Position numbers and translations under genes: made by a program. A stretch of 64,000 bases of DNA from Siniperca chuatsi (lineage: Eukaryota; Chordata; Actinopteri; Centrarchiformes; Sinipercidae), in contig NC_058056.1 in NCBI RefSeq assembly GCF_020085105.1, positions 11,778,929-11,842,928 of the forward strand. Direction: 5' to 3'. The notes under the pieces are model-generated. The model was not told where the DNA came from. It saw only the letters and a program-made list of their open reading frames with translations, and ran no database searches. This document shows positions 1 through 10,850 of the stretch, in pieces (within the stretch, counting starts at the first letter, position 1; each line of letters begins with the position of its first letter).

Positions 1-1746
1 CCTCCTCTTCCTCTCAAGGAAGTTGTGGTTCCGCCTGCGGTCCGTGTCCTCTGTGTCTGAGTTTTGGGGAGACTCTGAGGGGGAGGTGGGCTGGGAGACA
101 CGAGCCGAACAGCCCGGATGCTGACTGGATGCTGTGCAGGTACGCTTGCTTTGAGGCTCTTCCTCATACTCCTCCTCCTCATCTTCTTCCTCCTCCTCAT
201 CCTCCTCAGGTTCTGGCTCGCTGTCTGGGGAGCGGGCGGCGTAGTTGTGCTGTTGCCGGTGGACAGACATGTGGAAGCGTTTGGGACAGGGGTCGGCCCG
301 GACCGTGATGGTCACTGGTTTTTTTACGTTCACCAGCCGCACCCGGTTCTGTTTACTCTCCACAGTGACCACATCGATTTCCTCTTCATCATCTGTGATC
401 ACATAGGAAAACAACTCATCAATATACACATAGAAAAGGGTTTAACAAGCACAGTGTTTCAATGCCATCCTTCACAAAACACTTCACAAGCTTTCGCACT
501 CCTGCATACGAAAGAGCAGAGTCAAGCTGAATCAAAATTTAACCAAACTGACTATAAGGAAGTGCATTCCACAGCCAAACATGAGGGGGGCAGAGCAGGA
601 GCTGAGGTGTTAACAACAGTGGTCACCCATGCCAAAGCTAGCAGGAATTCAGGCTTTTGTCATTGAGCATTGAGCATTCATCAACAATTTAAATGAGGAG
701 ATCTACTGGCAGGGGCACTCCCTAATTTAGGAAGTGTGAAAGAGTTACTCTCACGGTCTGTCGCTGTGTGTGTAGTAGTAATAAATCATCATGACTCGAT
801 CAGCCCGCCCCTCTGCCGCACTCTGATTGTAATGCAGAGCCAGTGGCAGATATTGAAAGGGGGGGGGGGAATTCAAGTAAAAGTGACGGGGGCGCGGCTT
901 TTAAAAGATTGCATGCGTATCTTGAGCAAGCATGTGGCGCATTGTCAAAGTGAGGGTAAAAATCCAGCTTTAAGGTGACTGACTGTTTCGTACTTGATAA
1001 CCCCTCTGCACCACAGACCACAGTTATGCAACGGCAGCCCAGTTTTCCAAATAGAGGGCAATATAATCCTGAGGCAGGGGCAGGGTGGGGCAATTTAGAG
1101 CATGACTGCTTCCTTACCAGAGGAATCAGAGCGAGACTCGGAGCCAGACGACGCCGACTTCCTGCAGCTGCTTGCCGGGATGGTGAGAACAGCCGCGGGG
1201 TCGACGCAGTCTGTCGCCGAGGCGGCGAGCGGGCCACCGGGAGAGACGCACTGCGCTTTGCTCGGTTTCACGGCGATCTGGGCAACAGGGGAGACACCGG
1301 TCTGTGCTGCAGCTGACACTCTCCCGTTGACCTTCTCCAGCTGCTTACTGGCAGAGAAACTACTCCACATGCAGTCCTGGATGATGATGGAGCTGAGGTT
1401 GCCGAACAGCTTCTCTGTATCGGGGATGAACTGACCCTCGCACTCCTCGTCCTGACCCAGGACTTTGGACAGCCAGCTGAGCTTGTCTCCCGGCGAGAGT
1501 TGCAGAGCACCACCGCTCAGAGTCCGGGTGGGAGACATGGGAGGGGTGGGCAGCAGCTCGAACTTTTTCCATATGTCCTCGCTTGGTGCGGTCGACTTGT
1601 AAAAATCCTCCTCTGTGTCGAAATCGTTGAAAAAATAGTGCTGGTAACAGTCGAACTCCATGTTTCCAGTTAATAAAATCCTTTAGAGGGTATTCCAAGA
1701 AATGATCAAATGACACCAGTGGCCTCTGAAGAACGTCCTGCACAAC
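1..1746 (-). CDS. mycl: MYC-family transcription factor, L-Myc type (partial)
   Basis: Basic helix-loop-helix leucine-zipper transcription factor that acts in the nucleus with MAX on E-boxes. Two coding exons are visible. Exon 2 runs 1746-1118 with ATG at 1661-1659, acceptor TTTCCCTCAG and donor G|GTAAGG; exon 3 runs from 392 to the window edge. The phases join (G + AT gives Asp) to read SDSSDDEEEIDVV, the usual MYC junction. MYC box I is clear (SEDIWKKFELLPTPPMSP, about residues 28-45), and MYC box II carries FGNLSSIIIQDCMWSSF. After an acidic stretch the basic region RRRNHNFLERKRR reaches position 1, so the HLH and zipper lie outside. About 312 residues are visible. The start DCYQHYFF and the neighbouring mfsd2a favour L-Myc over c-, N- or H-Myc. 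The fish paralogue (mycla or myclb) cannot be fixed from this alone. Confidence 0.92.
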
Positions 1747-2258
1747 CTGAGGGAAAATATCACAGTGATTAACAATGATCCTTTTAAAGTAGTTCCCATT
1801 AGATGTGTGATCACATTTCAACTATCCATCTAATGGGCTATTAGGATATCACATCCCTCTAACAGCCTACTTTCTACAATGGGCCCACATTAATAATTGA
1901 TTGCATCTTGCGGATGTCCTCTTTGCAATGATGGACTCAAACTGTCCAGGCACACAAGGTTATTACATAATCTAGTTATATATAAGCGTCAAGTATGATT
2001 CAGTGCAAGTTTTTAATGGACAGGAGGCGACACGAGATAACTACATAGTTTGTTTTACAGGACTATCCTGAGTAAAAGTCATATGTGATGCTGCATTTCC
2101 TGAAATGTAGGCAGCGCTTTGTTCCATAGAGCAGAGTCATGTGAACCGGTGAAGAGGAAAAGTGCTTCACAGCCACAGAGTGGGTTCACGCTCATAGACA
2201 TTGCTAGATTCCCCCATTAGAAACTTTAATAGGCACACACTAGAATAAAACTACTCAC

Positions 2259-2520
2259 CGGCTCTGAGCTAAATCCCACAGCGAAATTCAGGGCATTGAA
2301 AATCCCTCGGCAGCCAAAGAGCAAAGCGTCCAAGGCGCACGGAGATCAAACGGATAAAAGCTGTTCGAGTTGTTGCTGGATACAAAGATGCGGTATTTCG
2401 ACGCAGTCCATAGGCTACTTTTGTTGTATTTTAATTTTTTTTTTTAAAGCAACAAAAAGCCGGGGCTCAAACTGAAAACACAAGGTCCGCCCCACAATGT
2501 GTAATAGAAAGCCACACAGT
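2259..2520 (-). other. mycl: mycl non-coding exon 1 (5' UTR)
   Basis: On the minus strand a strong donor, CCG|GTGAGTAG, ends an exon at 2259. The next acceptor is at 1748-1747, which leaves an intron of about 510 bp before the coding exon. MYC-family genes typically have an untranslated first exon, so this fits. The 5' limit near 2520 is inferred from the TATA-like element at 2549-2554 and is approximate. Confidence 0.6.
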
Positions 2521-2675
2521 GCGTTTTTCGCGCCAGTGAGATATCCTGTTATAAGGCGATAAAAAAAGTGCAGGGAGGAGCCTCGGAAATAGCTGCTGCG
2601 GTAGATCCGGGTAAGACCCGCCATTTGCATCAGAGGCGGGGGGAGGCGCTCAGCCCCGCCCCGTCTACAGCACCA
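2480..2675 (-). promoter_or_regulatory. mycl: mycl core promoter with TATA-like, E2F, GC-box and octamer motifs
   Basis: Read on the minus strand, the region has GC boxes (around 2641-2665 and 2487-2493), an octamer ATTTGCAT on the plus strand at 2623-2630, a TTATAA element at 2549-2554 and an E2F-type GGCGCGAAAAA at 2534-2524. A TATA box close to an E2F site also occurs at the mammalian c-MYC P2 promoter. The motifs are seen directly; their use as a promoter is inferred from position upstream of exon 1. Confidence 0.6.
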
Positions 2676-2779
2676 ATTATGGTCACAATAACTAACATAT
2701 TTCATCATCAGTATGTGTTGCTCCTAGAGAAGTAGAAGGAGACAAATATGTTTTTTGTTACTGTCATTTCCCTTCAGCT

Positions 2780-3116
2780 GATGTTTTATTCCAGTCCAAG
2801 TGCTTTACCTGTAGCCTCATTTACTTGACCGTTACATGCTGCTTTATACTTCGACTCATTTCAGAGCGAAATATTGTACTTTTCACTCCACTACATTTAA
2901 ATGGACAGCTTTAGTTGCTAATCGCTTTGTAAATTGCGATTTTGCACACAAGGATCAACCTTGAAATCACCTTAAAAATTAAATATGAAGCATTGTCATT
3001 AAACTAATCAGCAGTATATAAAGTAGTTACATTTAGCTCCACTTTGACCTGCTGCAGCAGTGAAAGAGTTCTGTCACATTAATGCATCAGTAATAATGAT
3101 ACAACAATATAATATA
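2780..3116. repeat. Dispersed teleost repeat, 'AAGTA' family (family D)
   Basis: The text resembles the common fish repeat with phrases such as AAATATTGTACTTTTCACTCC and later TTACATTTAGCTCCACTTTGACC. The same family recurs at 7362-8790 and 10656-10850. The assignment rests on recall of similar fish sequence and on similarity within this window. Confidence 0.6.
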
Positions 3117-3120
3117 TAAA

Positions 3121-3371
3121 GCTGAAACAATTAGTCGATTAGTCGAATAGTCAAATAATCGACAACTATAAGTTATTTTTCAAGCAAAGACTCAAAATAT
3201 TTCCCAGCTTCAGCTTCCCAAACGCTTGTCTTTGTCTTATGTGCTAGTGAAATGAATATTTTGGGGGTTTGGACAGTTGATTGGACAAGACAAGACATTT
3301 AAAGATGCAGCATTTTTCACTTTTTTTAGATTTAACTATTTATTTATTTATTGAGTAATCAACCACCCTAA
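3121..3371 (-). repeat. Short TIR-type repeat (family A), copy 1
   Basis: It begins GCTGAAACAATTAGTCGATT and ends with a degenerate counterpart, GAGTAATCAACC. The same family, with ends like GGCTGCAACTAA and TAATCGTTTCAGCTC, occurs five more times in the window. It looks like a non-autonomous MITE; no coding sequence is inside. Confidence 0.65.
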
Positions 3372-3429
3372 TAATATATAATAATAAAATGTCTGCATAA
3401 TGAGTAATGTTACTTGTAATACTTTAAGT

Positions 3430-3740
3430 ATATGTATTCCTCTGTTTTGGTTTGATTTGCCGAGTTTTGGAGATATCAGCGGTAGAGATGTCTGCATTTT
3501 TTAATACAATGGGACTATATGGCACTCAGCTTTTGGTGGTCAAAGCTGCAAAAAAAAAACATTTGAAAAACTCAACAGCAATTTCTCTTTCCAGAAATCA
3601 TGACTCGGTTACTCAAGATAATCCACAGATTTGTTGTGAGCAGTTTCATGTAGGAACTATCAGTAGACAGAATATAGTTCCTACATGAAACTGCTCACAA
3701 CAAATCTGTGGATTATCTAGATAGTCCACAAAGTAGTGGT
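3430..3740. repeat. Foldback repeat with 45-bp perfect inverted arms
   Basis: Arms at 3616-3660 and 3674-3718 are exact reverse complements over 45 bp, separated by a 13-bp loop. The left flank (GGAGATATCAGC ... AGAAATCATGACTCGGTTAC) resembles a foldback repeat I recall from other teleosts, so the hairpin is probably the centre of a truncated element rather than a functional RNA. Confidence 0.75.
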
Positions 3741-5060
3741 GACAGTGGTCATGTCCAGTCTGATGTCTTTATTGCTGTCTCTGCATTGAGAGACAAGTCT
3801 GTGATCCTCATCCTGAAGTAAAGCTGACCCATCTCAACCTTAACGGCAAATATTAGTTTTAAGATGATCCTCTTTTCCTTAATCTTGTTCAAATCAGCAG
3901 ACCTCAGAAGTCTAAAATACTTCCAAACCTGCTTTTTCCAGCAGCTCCAGCAGTTAAAAACAGTTTGTTTCCCTTGTATCAGGCTGTTTCTGACTAAAAG
4001 TTATTTTATTATATATATTATATACTATATATTATAGTTATGCAGTTTATCTTGATCCAGATATTTTTTAATTTGTCAGTTATTACTGATAACCAGCTGC
4101 AGGCATGTCAGGAAAGACAAAGCAGCTGTAGAGCAGTTTCATGAAGTTGAATTGGTGTAAAAAGTTGTTGATTTGCAGTATCAAGTCTTCTAATTTCTAT
4201 TACAAAAGATAGGAATTCAATGCAGATGGTCCTTCATTTCCATATTCAGCATCTTGACACCAACAAAGTATGTACAGAAGCTAAAAGGTGTATTCTATTC
4301 CAAGCTACAAAACATTTCCACAGTGAAGGGTGGAGTGCATCTTTGAATGACCTGCATTTTAACACAAAAGAGCACAACGAGTGTGCAAACAGCCAAGATT
4401 CAGCTGCTTAAAACGTCTGCATGTGTTGGTGAAGTGAGCGATCTTCTTTACAGTGAGAGAAATCATCTTCAGCAGCAAACAAGTTAATGTCTTCAACGAA
4501 CGCAACTATATTTGGTCTTAAATTCTTGTTTACAGGCCACAATGACAGCTCTGCCAGAGAAGAAAAAGACCACCCTTGTAAAAAAAAACACTCAATGACC
4601 TAAAACATTCAATTATTTTAACACTAACCATGATATCACCATATTGTACAAGGCAATGATAAGGTAGACACATGATTTGTCTGGCGTGAAATAATGTTTT
4701 ATGCTCACTGGCAAGCAAAAGGTCAAAGTTCACCAACGTCTCATGACCAGACAAAGCCAGGTCAAAATCGCACACCACCCATGGCCTCAACTTCCTCCTG
4801 CCTAACATATTGATCAGTTTGGTCCATAGCGTGCGTGTCTTTTCCTTAATTTATCGTCTGAGTGGACAAGACAAAAACCTCCAGTATCTCTGGTCCTGTT
4901 CAGGCCAAGCTGATGTCACTGATTAGTGATGGACATCTGTTGTCAGCGACTGGCCTGAGGTCAAACACATTCCCCTGATTGTGTGGCCTCTTCAAGTGTG
5001 GTATATGGTTAAAGTGTACTGAAGGCAATATCAATCAACATCGTACCTGACGCAAATGAG
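3741..5060. other. Intergenic DNA, no gene seen
   Basis: No ORF here resembles a known protein and no splice-consistent exon chain is visible. The stretch is AT-rich and has short homopolymer runs. Confidence 0.5.
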
Positions 5061-5640
5061 TCACAAATCTGGTGATTTAAGACTCATCTTGGCAAAATTT
5101 AAAAACTCGACCGACTCGTGGTTCATTTGGACTTTAGACTTTTGTCTTAGAATGACTTGATATCCTGCCCAAAGCCAAAAAAAAAAAAAAATGTTATTTC
5201 TCCCGAAGCAGTTTGTCCAGTTGCCATGATATTGTAGGTGTTCAAATACGGTGTATTTCCAATATGTGTATCCTTGGTGTTCAAGTACCAATAAGGCTCA
5301 ACACTTTCAGGACTTCTTGTCCATGTTGGCTGAAAAGTTAAAATTTAAAGTTCATTTCTGACCTTGGAAACAGCAGTTGACAAAACAGCCACGCCACACG
5401 GTCCATACATTAGCTGTTTAGGAGCTTTTGATCAAATTGCAAGATTTCTCTCAGCAGATGTAGTCTGCCCTGTTGCCATGAAATCTTAAACTTTCAGTCT
5501 CAATTGAAGCACAAAGTTTAGGACTTGGAATTGATTTAGGACTTACCAGTCGTGACTTAGGGCTTGATCCCTAATTTCATAGCCAACACTTGAGACTTAC
5601 TTGTGATTTGCATAACACTGATTGATTTTGTCCCACCTCT
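5061..5640. repeat. Dispersed repeat family C ('gactt' repeat), copy 1
   Basis: It has many short phrases of the type GACTTGGA, GACTTACC and GACTTAGGGCTTG, and ends GTCCCACCTCTGG. A second copy with the same phrases (AGGACTTCATAGCCAAGATTTGAGACTTAC) lies at 19733-20275. It is non-coding. Confidence 0.6.
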
Positions 5641-7361
5641 GGCCAAGTAAACCAACATTTTATTTAGGCAATCCATTTTCTGCTGCAGGAAAACTTATAC
5701 ATACTTTTCCACAGATGGTTATACGTCCATTTATCTATGCAAACGTGCAAAAGTACTATTAACAGAGTTTGCTTCTAAATGTATTAATTTTACATAAGTT
5801 TAGATAGTTTTGGAAACCTTTTGCATCTTAACCGGACATTGTGCATTTGTCTAAAACTGTTTATGTCGTCTGTATTTATTGTTGTAATAATGTTTTTATG
5901 TTGCCTTCTTGGTCAGGTCTCTGTTGAAAAAGAGATTTAAATCTCAGTGAGACTTTTATCTGGTTAAATAAATGACAATTATCATGTATGCAAAACCTTG
6001 TATCAGTTTCAACTGGATAATGTTATGTTCTGAATCTAAAATAAGTTGAACAATTTCAAAGAGAGATATATTCTAGCTGACTTTAAGCTTCACCAATGTG
6101 ATTGCGGAGTTCTTTCGGCCACAGAGCAATGATCATAGCCTGTAGATCCTGTAACTTCACATCCCATAATTACACAGTGGACCAACCTTCAATCTGCTAT
6201 TTTGGGAATGTTTCATCCCAGCCAAAGAGAAGAGAGAAAAAACTTTGGTCCCATAAAATTCAGATGAGGCCCTCCTCCTCCTCTCTTCTCTTCCTTCATT
6301 AAAACTTTGAGATCTTTTCCTCCGCAGGGACATTGTTGGGGTAACAATGCTTAACAACAACAACAGCCAGCTCCCCAAGTCATCTCCCAGCTTAACTTCA
6401 AGTACCCGCCATTGTCCTTTATTGTTATAGTAGCATATGTGTGAGGATAGTAAAAAGGGGGTGTGGGGGGTCGGGATCCACCTCAGTCCTTATGTAGTCT
6501 GCAACACCCACTCAGCTGCCTGAAGAATATCAGACACAATGCGGTGCAGGAATTTGGATGGTTTTTCGGGAACTATCTGTGAAATTGTCCCCATGTGCTA
6601 TACAAGGGGGCATCCTCCTTTCCCCCACGACCTCCGTGACACATGAACCCCCTAACCCTCACCTCTGACCTTCTCCACCCATCTAAAAAAAAATCAGTAG
6701 CAGGTTTAAAAGTAGGACCGGTGACCCGGAGTTCAGAGAGAAAGCCATGCAGATGAGAAAGACAGCCTAAATAATTCACACAAGTGTTATTGCTCTCCGG
6801 GGATGTAGAACACCATATTCTGACACACACACTCAAAATACCATGAGAGTGTGATCAGCAGGGTGCCAGCTTTACCTGCTAACAGTTTTCACACACCAAA
6901 GATCTATATCTGGCAATGCATGCATTGCATCAAGCTTTTACTGTTGACATTATCTCTTGTCTTTTCGTTTCCTCTCCAGCAAGGGGTTATAGAAAATATT
7001 TTTAGATATGATTACAGTCTAAGTTAAGGATTAATAAAGGACATCCTCATGCCATATTGCTTTCTTACAGTGCAATGTTTGCGGATGAAAGAGTGACCTT
7101 TCTATTATATTACTGTACTGCAACTCAAAGCAAAGTGAGAATAACATGTTAGGGGCATACTTTATACATGTTGAAAGGAGTGGGTACTTTATGTGAAGTG
7201 CTAACATGATTGTAACAATTGAAGTGCCACATCCCTGAGTGCAACCACTGCCTCACTGCAGCACACATGGACTGAGTTAGGCTGCCACCTGGTGTTTGCT
7301 ATGTGTAAGTTACTGATTGAAGCGCTGAGCTCTTTACTCACATGTTATTGTGCAATCACCC
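5641..7361. other. Intergenic DNA, no gene seen
   Basis: AT-rich sequence without a convincing coding exon. Short ORFs at 6102-6378 on both strands overlap one another and match no family that I know. Confidence 0.5.
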
Positions 7362-8790
7362 AGTGGTAGAGGAAGTGTTTCAGTAAAAGTAGTGAAAAGA
7401 TGAGTTAGCTGTTGGTAGCACACTCCCATTAAGTATATTGCTGGTTAGGTTTGAAACCCGCCACAGGGTGTCCGGTAAGAGACAGGCAAAGATGGTTGAA
7501 ATATGGGAGTAACCCGTTTATTTGTCACCACAACAACTCAGTTATGAGTAGAAAGTTGAAAAGTTTACTTAGTTGGGTGTTTTCAGTATGTGTGTGTGTG
7601 TGTGTGGTCTTTCTATAAAACAAAATACAGAGTAAAAATAAATATACATAATATTAACATTGACTGTTAAACAAAGATACACAATGTATATTTAGCAAAA
7701 TACAAATTGAAAGGGATTAATAGTTGTAAGAAAACAAATTAGGTATGTCATGCACGTTAAGTTAAACAATAAAACAGCTTAATCTGTTCTATATAGCGGT
7801 GCTTGGTCTGGACATGTTCTGCGCACGTGCGCATCAAGTTGTTTACTACTTAGAATCCCTCGAAAACGAGCACTTAGACTAGTAAACTGCACCGCAATAC
7901 AAACGAAATATACAAACACGACATCAGTGTAAGCGAGTATGAATAAAAGTAACATATATACAGCGTAGCATCGTGCTAAAGACAATAATCTCTTATCATT
8001 AGCCATAGTGACGCACTGTATACAAGCAAAAAGAATACCATAACACACAAGCGATCCTACAAAGATCACATATAATGCACTTACTTTCAATAGACGCACA
8101 ACACCCGAACGATGAATAAACTATAGAAGATATAAAATTGAAAAGTTCAGCATCTGTGTCAACGCTCCGCTGGACTCGCTTTCATCTTTGCACTGAGCGC
8201 TATGGGCGGGATGATCGCCTGCACGTCGATCCGTGAACGCTGATTGGCTGCTGTGCTGGATGCTGTGCGTCAACCATTCAATCTCGGCAACAGAGAGATA
8301 GAAGTATATCAGAAGGCATATTATTCTGATGAATATAATGGCCTTTTTAACAAGTAGAATTACAACAATGTGGAAATACTCCATAACAAGTAAAAGTCTT
8401 GCATTCAAAATAGGAATAGGTATTATCAGCTAAATCAATTCAATCAAAAGTCAACATACTCATTGTGCAGAAAAATTGCCCCTCAGAGTGTTACTTTGAT
8501 GAATTATTGTTTAAATAGCATAAAAATGTTGTAGCTAACTTTACATGCTTTATATGCGTCATATTTTATAAGATGAGTTTCTATATGTGAAATCTTAATC
8601 AGCGAAGTAACTATAGTCACTATGCTGTAGTGGACTAAAAACTACAATATTTCCCTCTGAAAAGAAGGGAAATAGAAGTATAAAGTACAATAAAATGGAA
8701 ATACTCAAGTAAATACTCAAAGTACAAGTATCATAGAATTATACTTAAGTACAGTATATCAATATGCACTTAGTTACATTCAGCCACTGG
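7362..8790. repeat. Family D repeat split by a later LTR insertion
   Basis: The left piece (7362-7392, CAGTGGTAGAGGAAGTGTTTC) and the right piece (8353-8790, ending TTACATTCAGCCACTGG) are the two halves of one 'AAGTA' repeat of about 460 bp. The terminal CCAGTGG and CCACTGG are inverted. Joined in order, they match the usual internal order of this family as I know it; the inserted DNA is described separately. Confidence 0.65.
7393..8352 (-). mobile_element. Probable solo LTR of an endogenous retroelement, 960 bp
   Basis: The insert starts TG (TGAAAAGATG) and ends CA (TTTTTAACA), and is flanked on both sides by the 5-bp duplication AGTAG (7388-7392 and 8353-8357). These are the hallmarks of an LTR inserted by a retroviral-type integrase. 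On the minus strand an AATAAA (7522-7517) lies about 125 bases before the end, which suggests the LTR reads leftward. No internal gag/pol DNA or second LTR is present, so it is probably a solo LTR left by recombination. Two hydrophobic ORFs inside (7779-8099 and 8121-8408, minus) are not recognisable as proteins. Confidence 0.7.
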
Positions 8791-9520
8791 AATGGCCTGA
8801 CTCCAAGCACCAGTGCAACAAAGCAAGATTCAACGAGCGATCGTGACAGACCAGACTCTAAAAGATCACACAATTGACAGACTTCTGCAAATGACCAGTA
8901 TTGACAATATAGTGGACAGAATTACAGCATCTTTTATCCCTTATATCTGAGAGAACTGGGCTCCACCAGCAGTTCCTAATGGTCACACAGGATCAGGCTT
9001 TCAGGAGGCAGGATCCCCATCTTCTGGAAACCCCTGTAACTTAAAACGCTGCGATCAAGATCAACCGTCAGAAATGTGGTGACTTTATCTACGATCAGTT
9101 TGACAAGGGAACAGAATAGTCAACAATCTTTCAATTCTGGACACCAGTACACTTGATTGACAGACTGTGCACTGTAAATACTCTGACCCAAACCCACAAC
9201 AGTGAGCACATTCCAGATCAATGACAAAAATTTATCATAGCATTAACGTCCCCTTTGGTAAACCAGCAGACTCTTTTGGTTGCTGTTGTAATTGTGCATG
9301 CTCTATTCACATGTAGCACAACCAGTGAGATGCAAATAGTGATGTATATAGTTAAAGAACACATTGGGTAATAACTAAGGTTTGTTAATGAGAGTGATTT
9401 TTTTGCTGTGAGTGATTTTATTATCACTGAACTAACCCTTTATTTTATTGTGGAACAGAACCCTCCACTTGTATTCTATAAAAAAATTAATTTTGCCATC
9501 TCAGTCAACCTTTTCAACCC
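8791..9520. other. Intergenic DNA with possible decayed coding remnants
   Basis: There is no intact gene. A stretch around 9040-9120 reads as short open peptide in one frame, but stops interrupt it and I recognise no family. Confidence 0.3.
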
Positions 9521-9524
9521 ATAC

Positions 9525-9667
9525 CTCCATTGCACGGAGCACATCCATCCCCTCCACCAGGTATCCAAACACCACATGTTTGCCATCCAGCCAGTCTGTT
9601 TTGTCAGTGGTGATGAAGAACTGAGAGCCACTAGTGTTTGGCCCAGAGTTGGACATGGAGAGCTTCC
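9525..9667 (-). pseudogene. Isolated cyclophilin (peptidyl-prolyl isomerase) exon, probable remnant
   Basis: A 143-nt exon on the minus strand encodes 47 residues of a cyclophilin core, including [16 protein letters not shown] and [12 protein letters not shown], which correspond to the usual active-site loop. It has an acceptor (CTCGTGCTCAACAG) and a donor (GAG|GTATGG), and no stop. The [14 protein letters not shown] and VLR phrases resemble PPIE most, but PPIB and PPIF types are also close. I could not find exons for the rest of the cyclophilin fold on either side within about 3 kb. It could be an exon stranded by a rearrangement, a fragment of a duplicated gene, or part of a gene whose other exons I missed. 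Confidence 0.7.
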
Positions 9668-10655
9668 CTGTTGAGCACGAGATACAAGGTTTGTCCAGTT
9701 ATCCGCAGGATCTGCTAGTAAACATAAACCATGACGCCCATTCACAGAGAGAGCACACACTCCAACATACACTCCAAGAGCTCTTCACAAAACTCCTCAC
9801 CTGGAGCGGTGTGCTTGAGACTGTTTACTCTTTGATACGTTTTATTTGTTTTATTATTTTTTTTAATATATGTACCCAGGGCTCCATGGAAATCAGTATT
9901 GATACACAGGATCTCTACAAATGATGTAGAGGATTATTCTGGTGAAATAAAGTCAACCAAACCTGCAAGTCAGAGTTGGTTGCAAGATGATTAACAAGAT
10001 AAAAATTAAGAGAAATAAATTCTGTTCTGCAAATGATGTTTATTTTTTCTGACTTTTCTTTAATCTTTGCTTTTTTATTGTTGAAACTATACATATGGAA
10101 TAATCTGAGAACAATCTTTGGTTGGACTGCTCCCAACTCATAGACATATGCATCCTTGGGTGAGGAGTCATTATTAAACATTGCGTCACTTTAAAGGGTC
10201 GCAAGTCAAAATCATATGAACAGTTCCTGGGATAAAAACTAATGACATGTAGTAAAGTAGCAACATTTTATAATAATAATCAGTTATTTATTGTAAATAT
10301 TAAATATCTTAAATATTACTGCTTGTGTGTTGTTGGAAATTACTTTTAGACCAATTCAAACAAAGAAAATACACAGAATATAGGTTTTCCTCTTTCAGTG
10401 ACAGTATCAGAGAATTGTGCTAAAGCAGCAAAGTGGCACAAGATAAAAAAAACTGATGTGAATCACACAGATGAATAAGATTTTTATCTAATCAGCTGTT
10501 CCAATTACACACAAAGAGTCAAAATTTCAGGTTTTTCAAGCCTACAGGACAGTATTTTGTAATGTTACATTGATGTCCAATAGATGGCGCCATGATGACA
10601 GTTTAAACCTGAAGGATTACTAAAAGCTTCCAGACAGTTCACATTTTCTTCAGCC
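9668..10655. other. Intergenic DNA, no gene seen
   Basis: AT-rich sequence. I looked here on the minus strand for the preceding cyclophilin exon (the part ending near KLxHTGPG) and did not find it. Confidence 0.4.
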
Positions 10656-10850
10656 TCCAGTGATGGAAAGAGACAAGTATATTTACTCAAGTACTGTAAG
10701 CCTACTTAAGTACAGTTTTGTGGTACTTTACCTGAGTATTTCCATTTTGTGATACGTTTGAGATATACTTTTTTACTTTTATTTCACTTTGACTTACTTT
10801 GCAGATCAAGAGTTAACATACAAAACATGATGATATGAGTAGCCCCTCGG
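10656..10850 (+). repeat. Family D ('AAGTA') repeat, partial copy
   Basis: It begins CCAGTGATGGAAAGAGACAAG and continues with TACTCAAGTACTGTAAGCC and CCTGAGTATTTCCATTTTG, as in the other copies. It is truncated at its 3' side. Confidence 0.65.

Noticed and set aside
118..666. Plus-strand Leu-rich ORF of 182 aa
   Set aside because: Antisense of the acidic stretch of mycl exon 3 (Glu codons read as Leu/Phe on the other strand).
1102..1434. Plus-strand ORF over mycl exon 2
   Set aside because: Shadow of the coding exon; no homology of its own.
7779..8099. Hydrophobic minus-strand ORF of 106 aa, looks like a membrane protein
   Set aside because: Lies wholly within the probable solo LTR, no family resemblance; hydrophobicity follows from AT-rich base composition.
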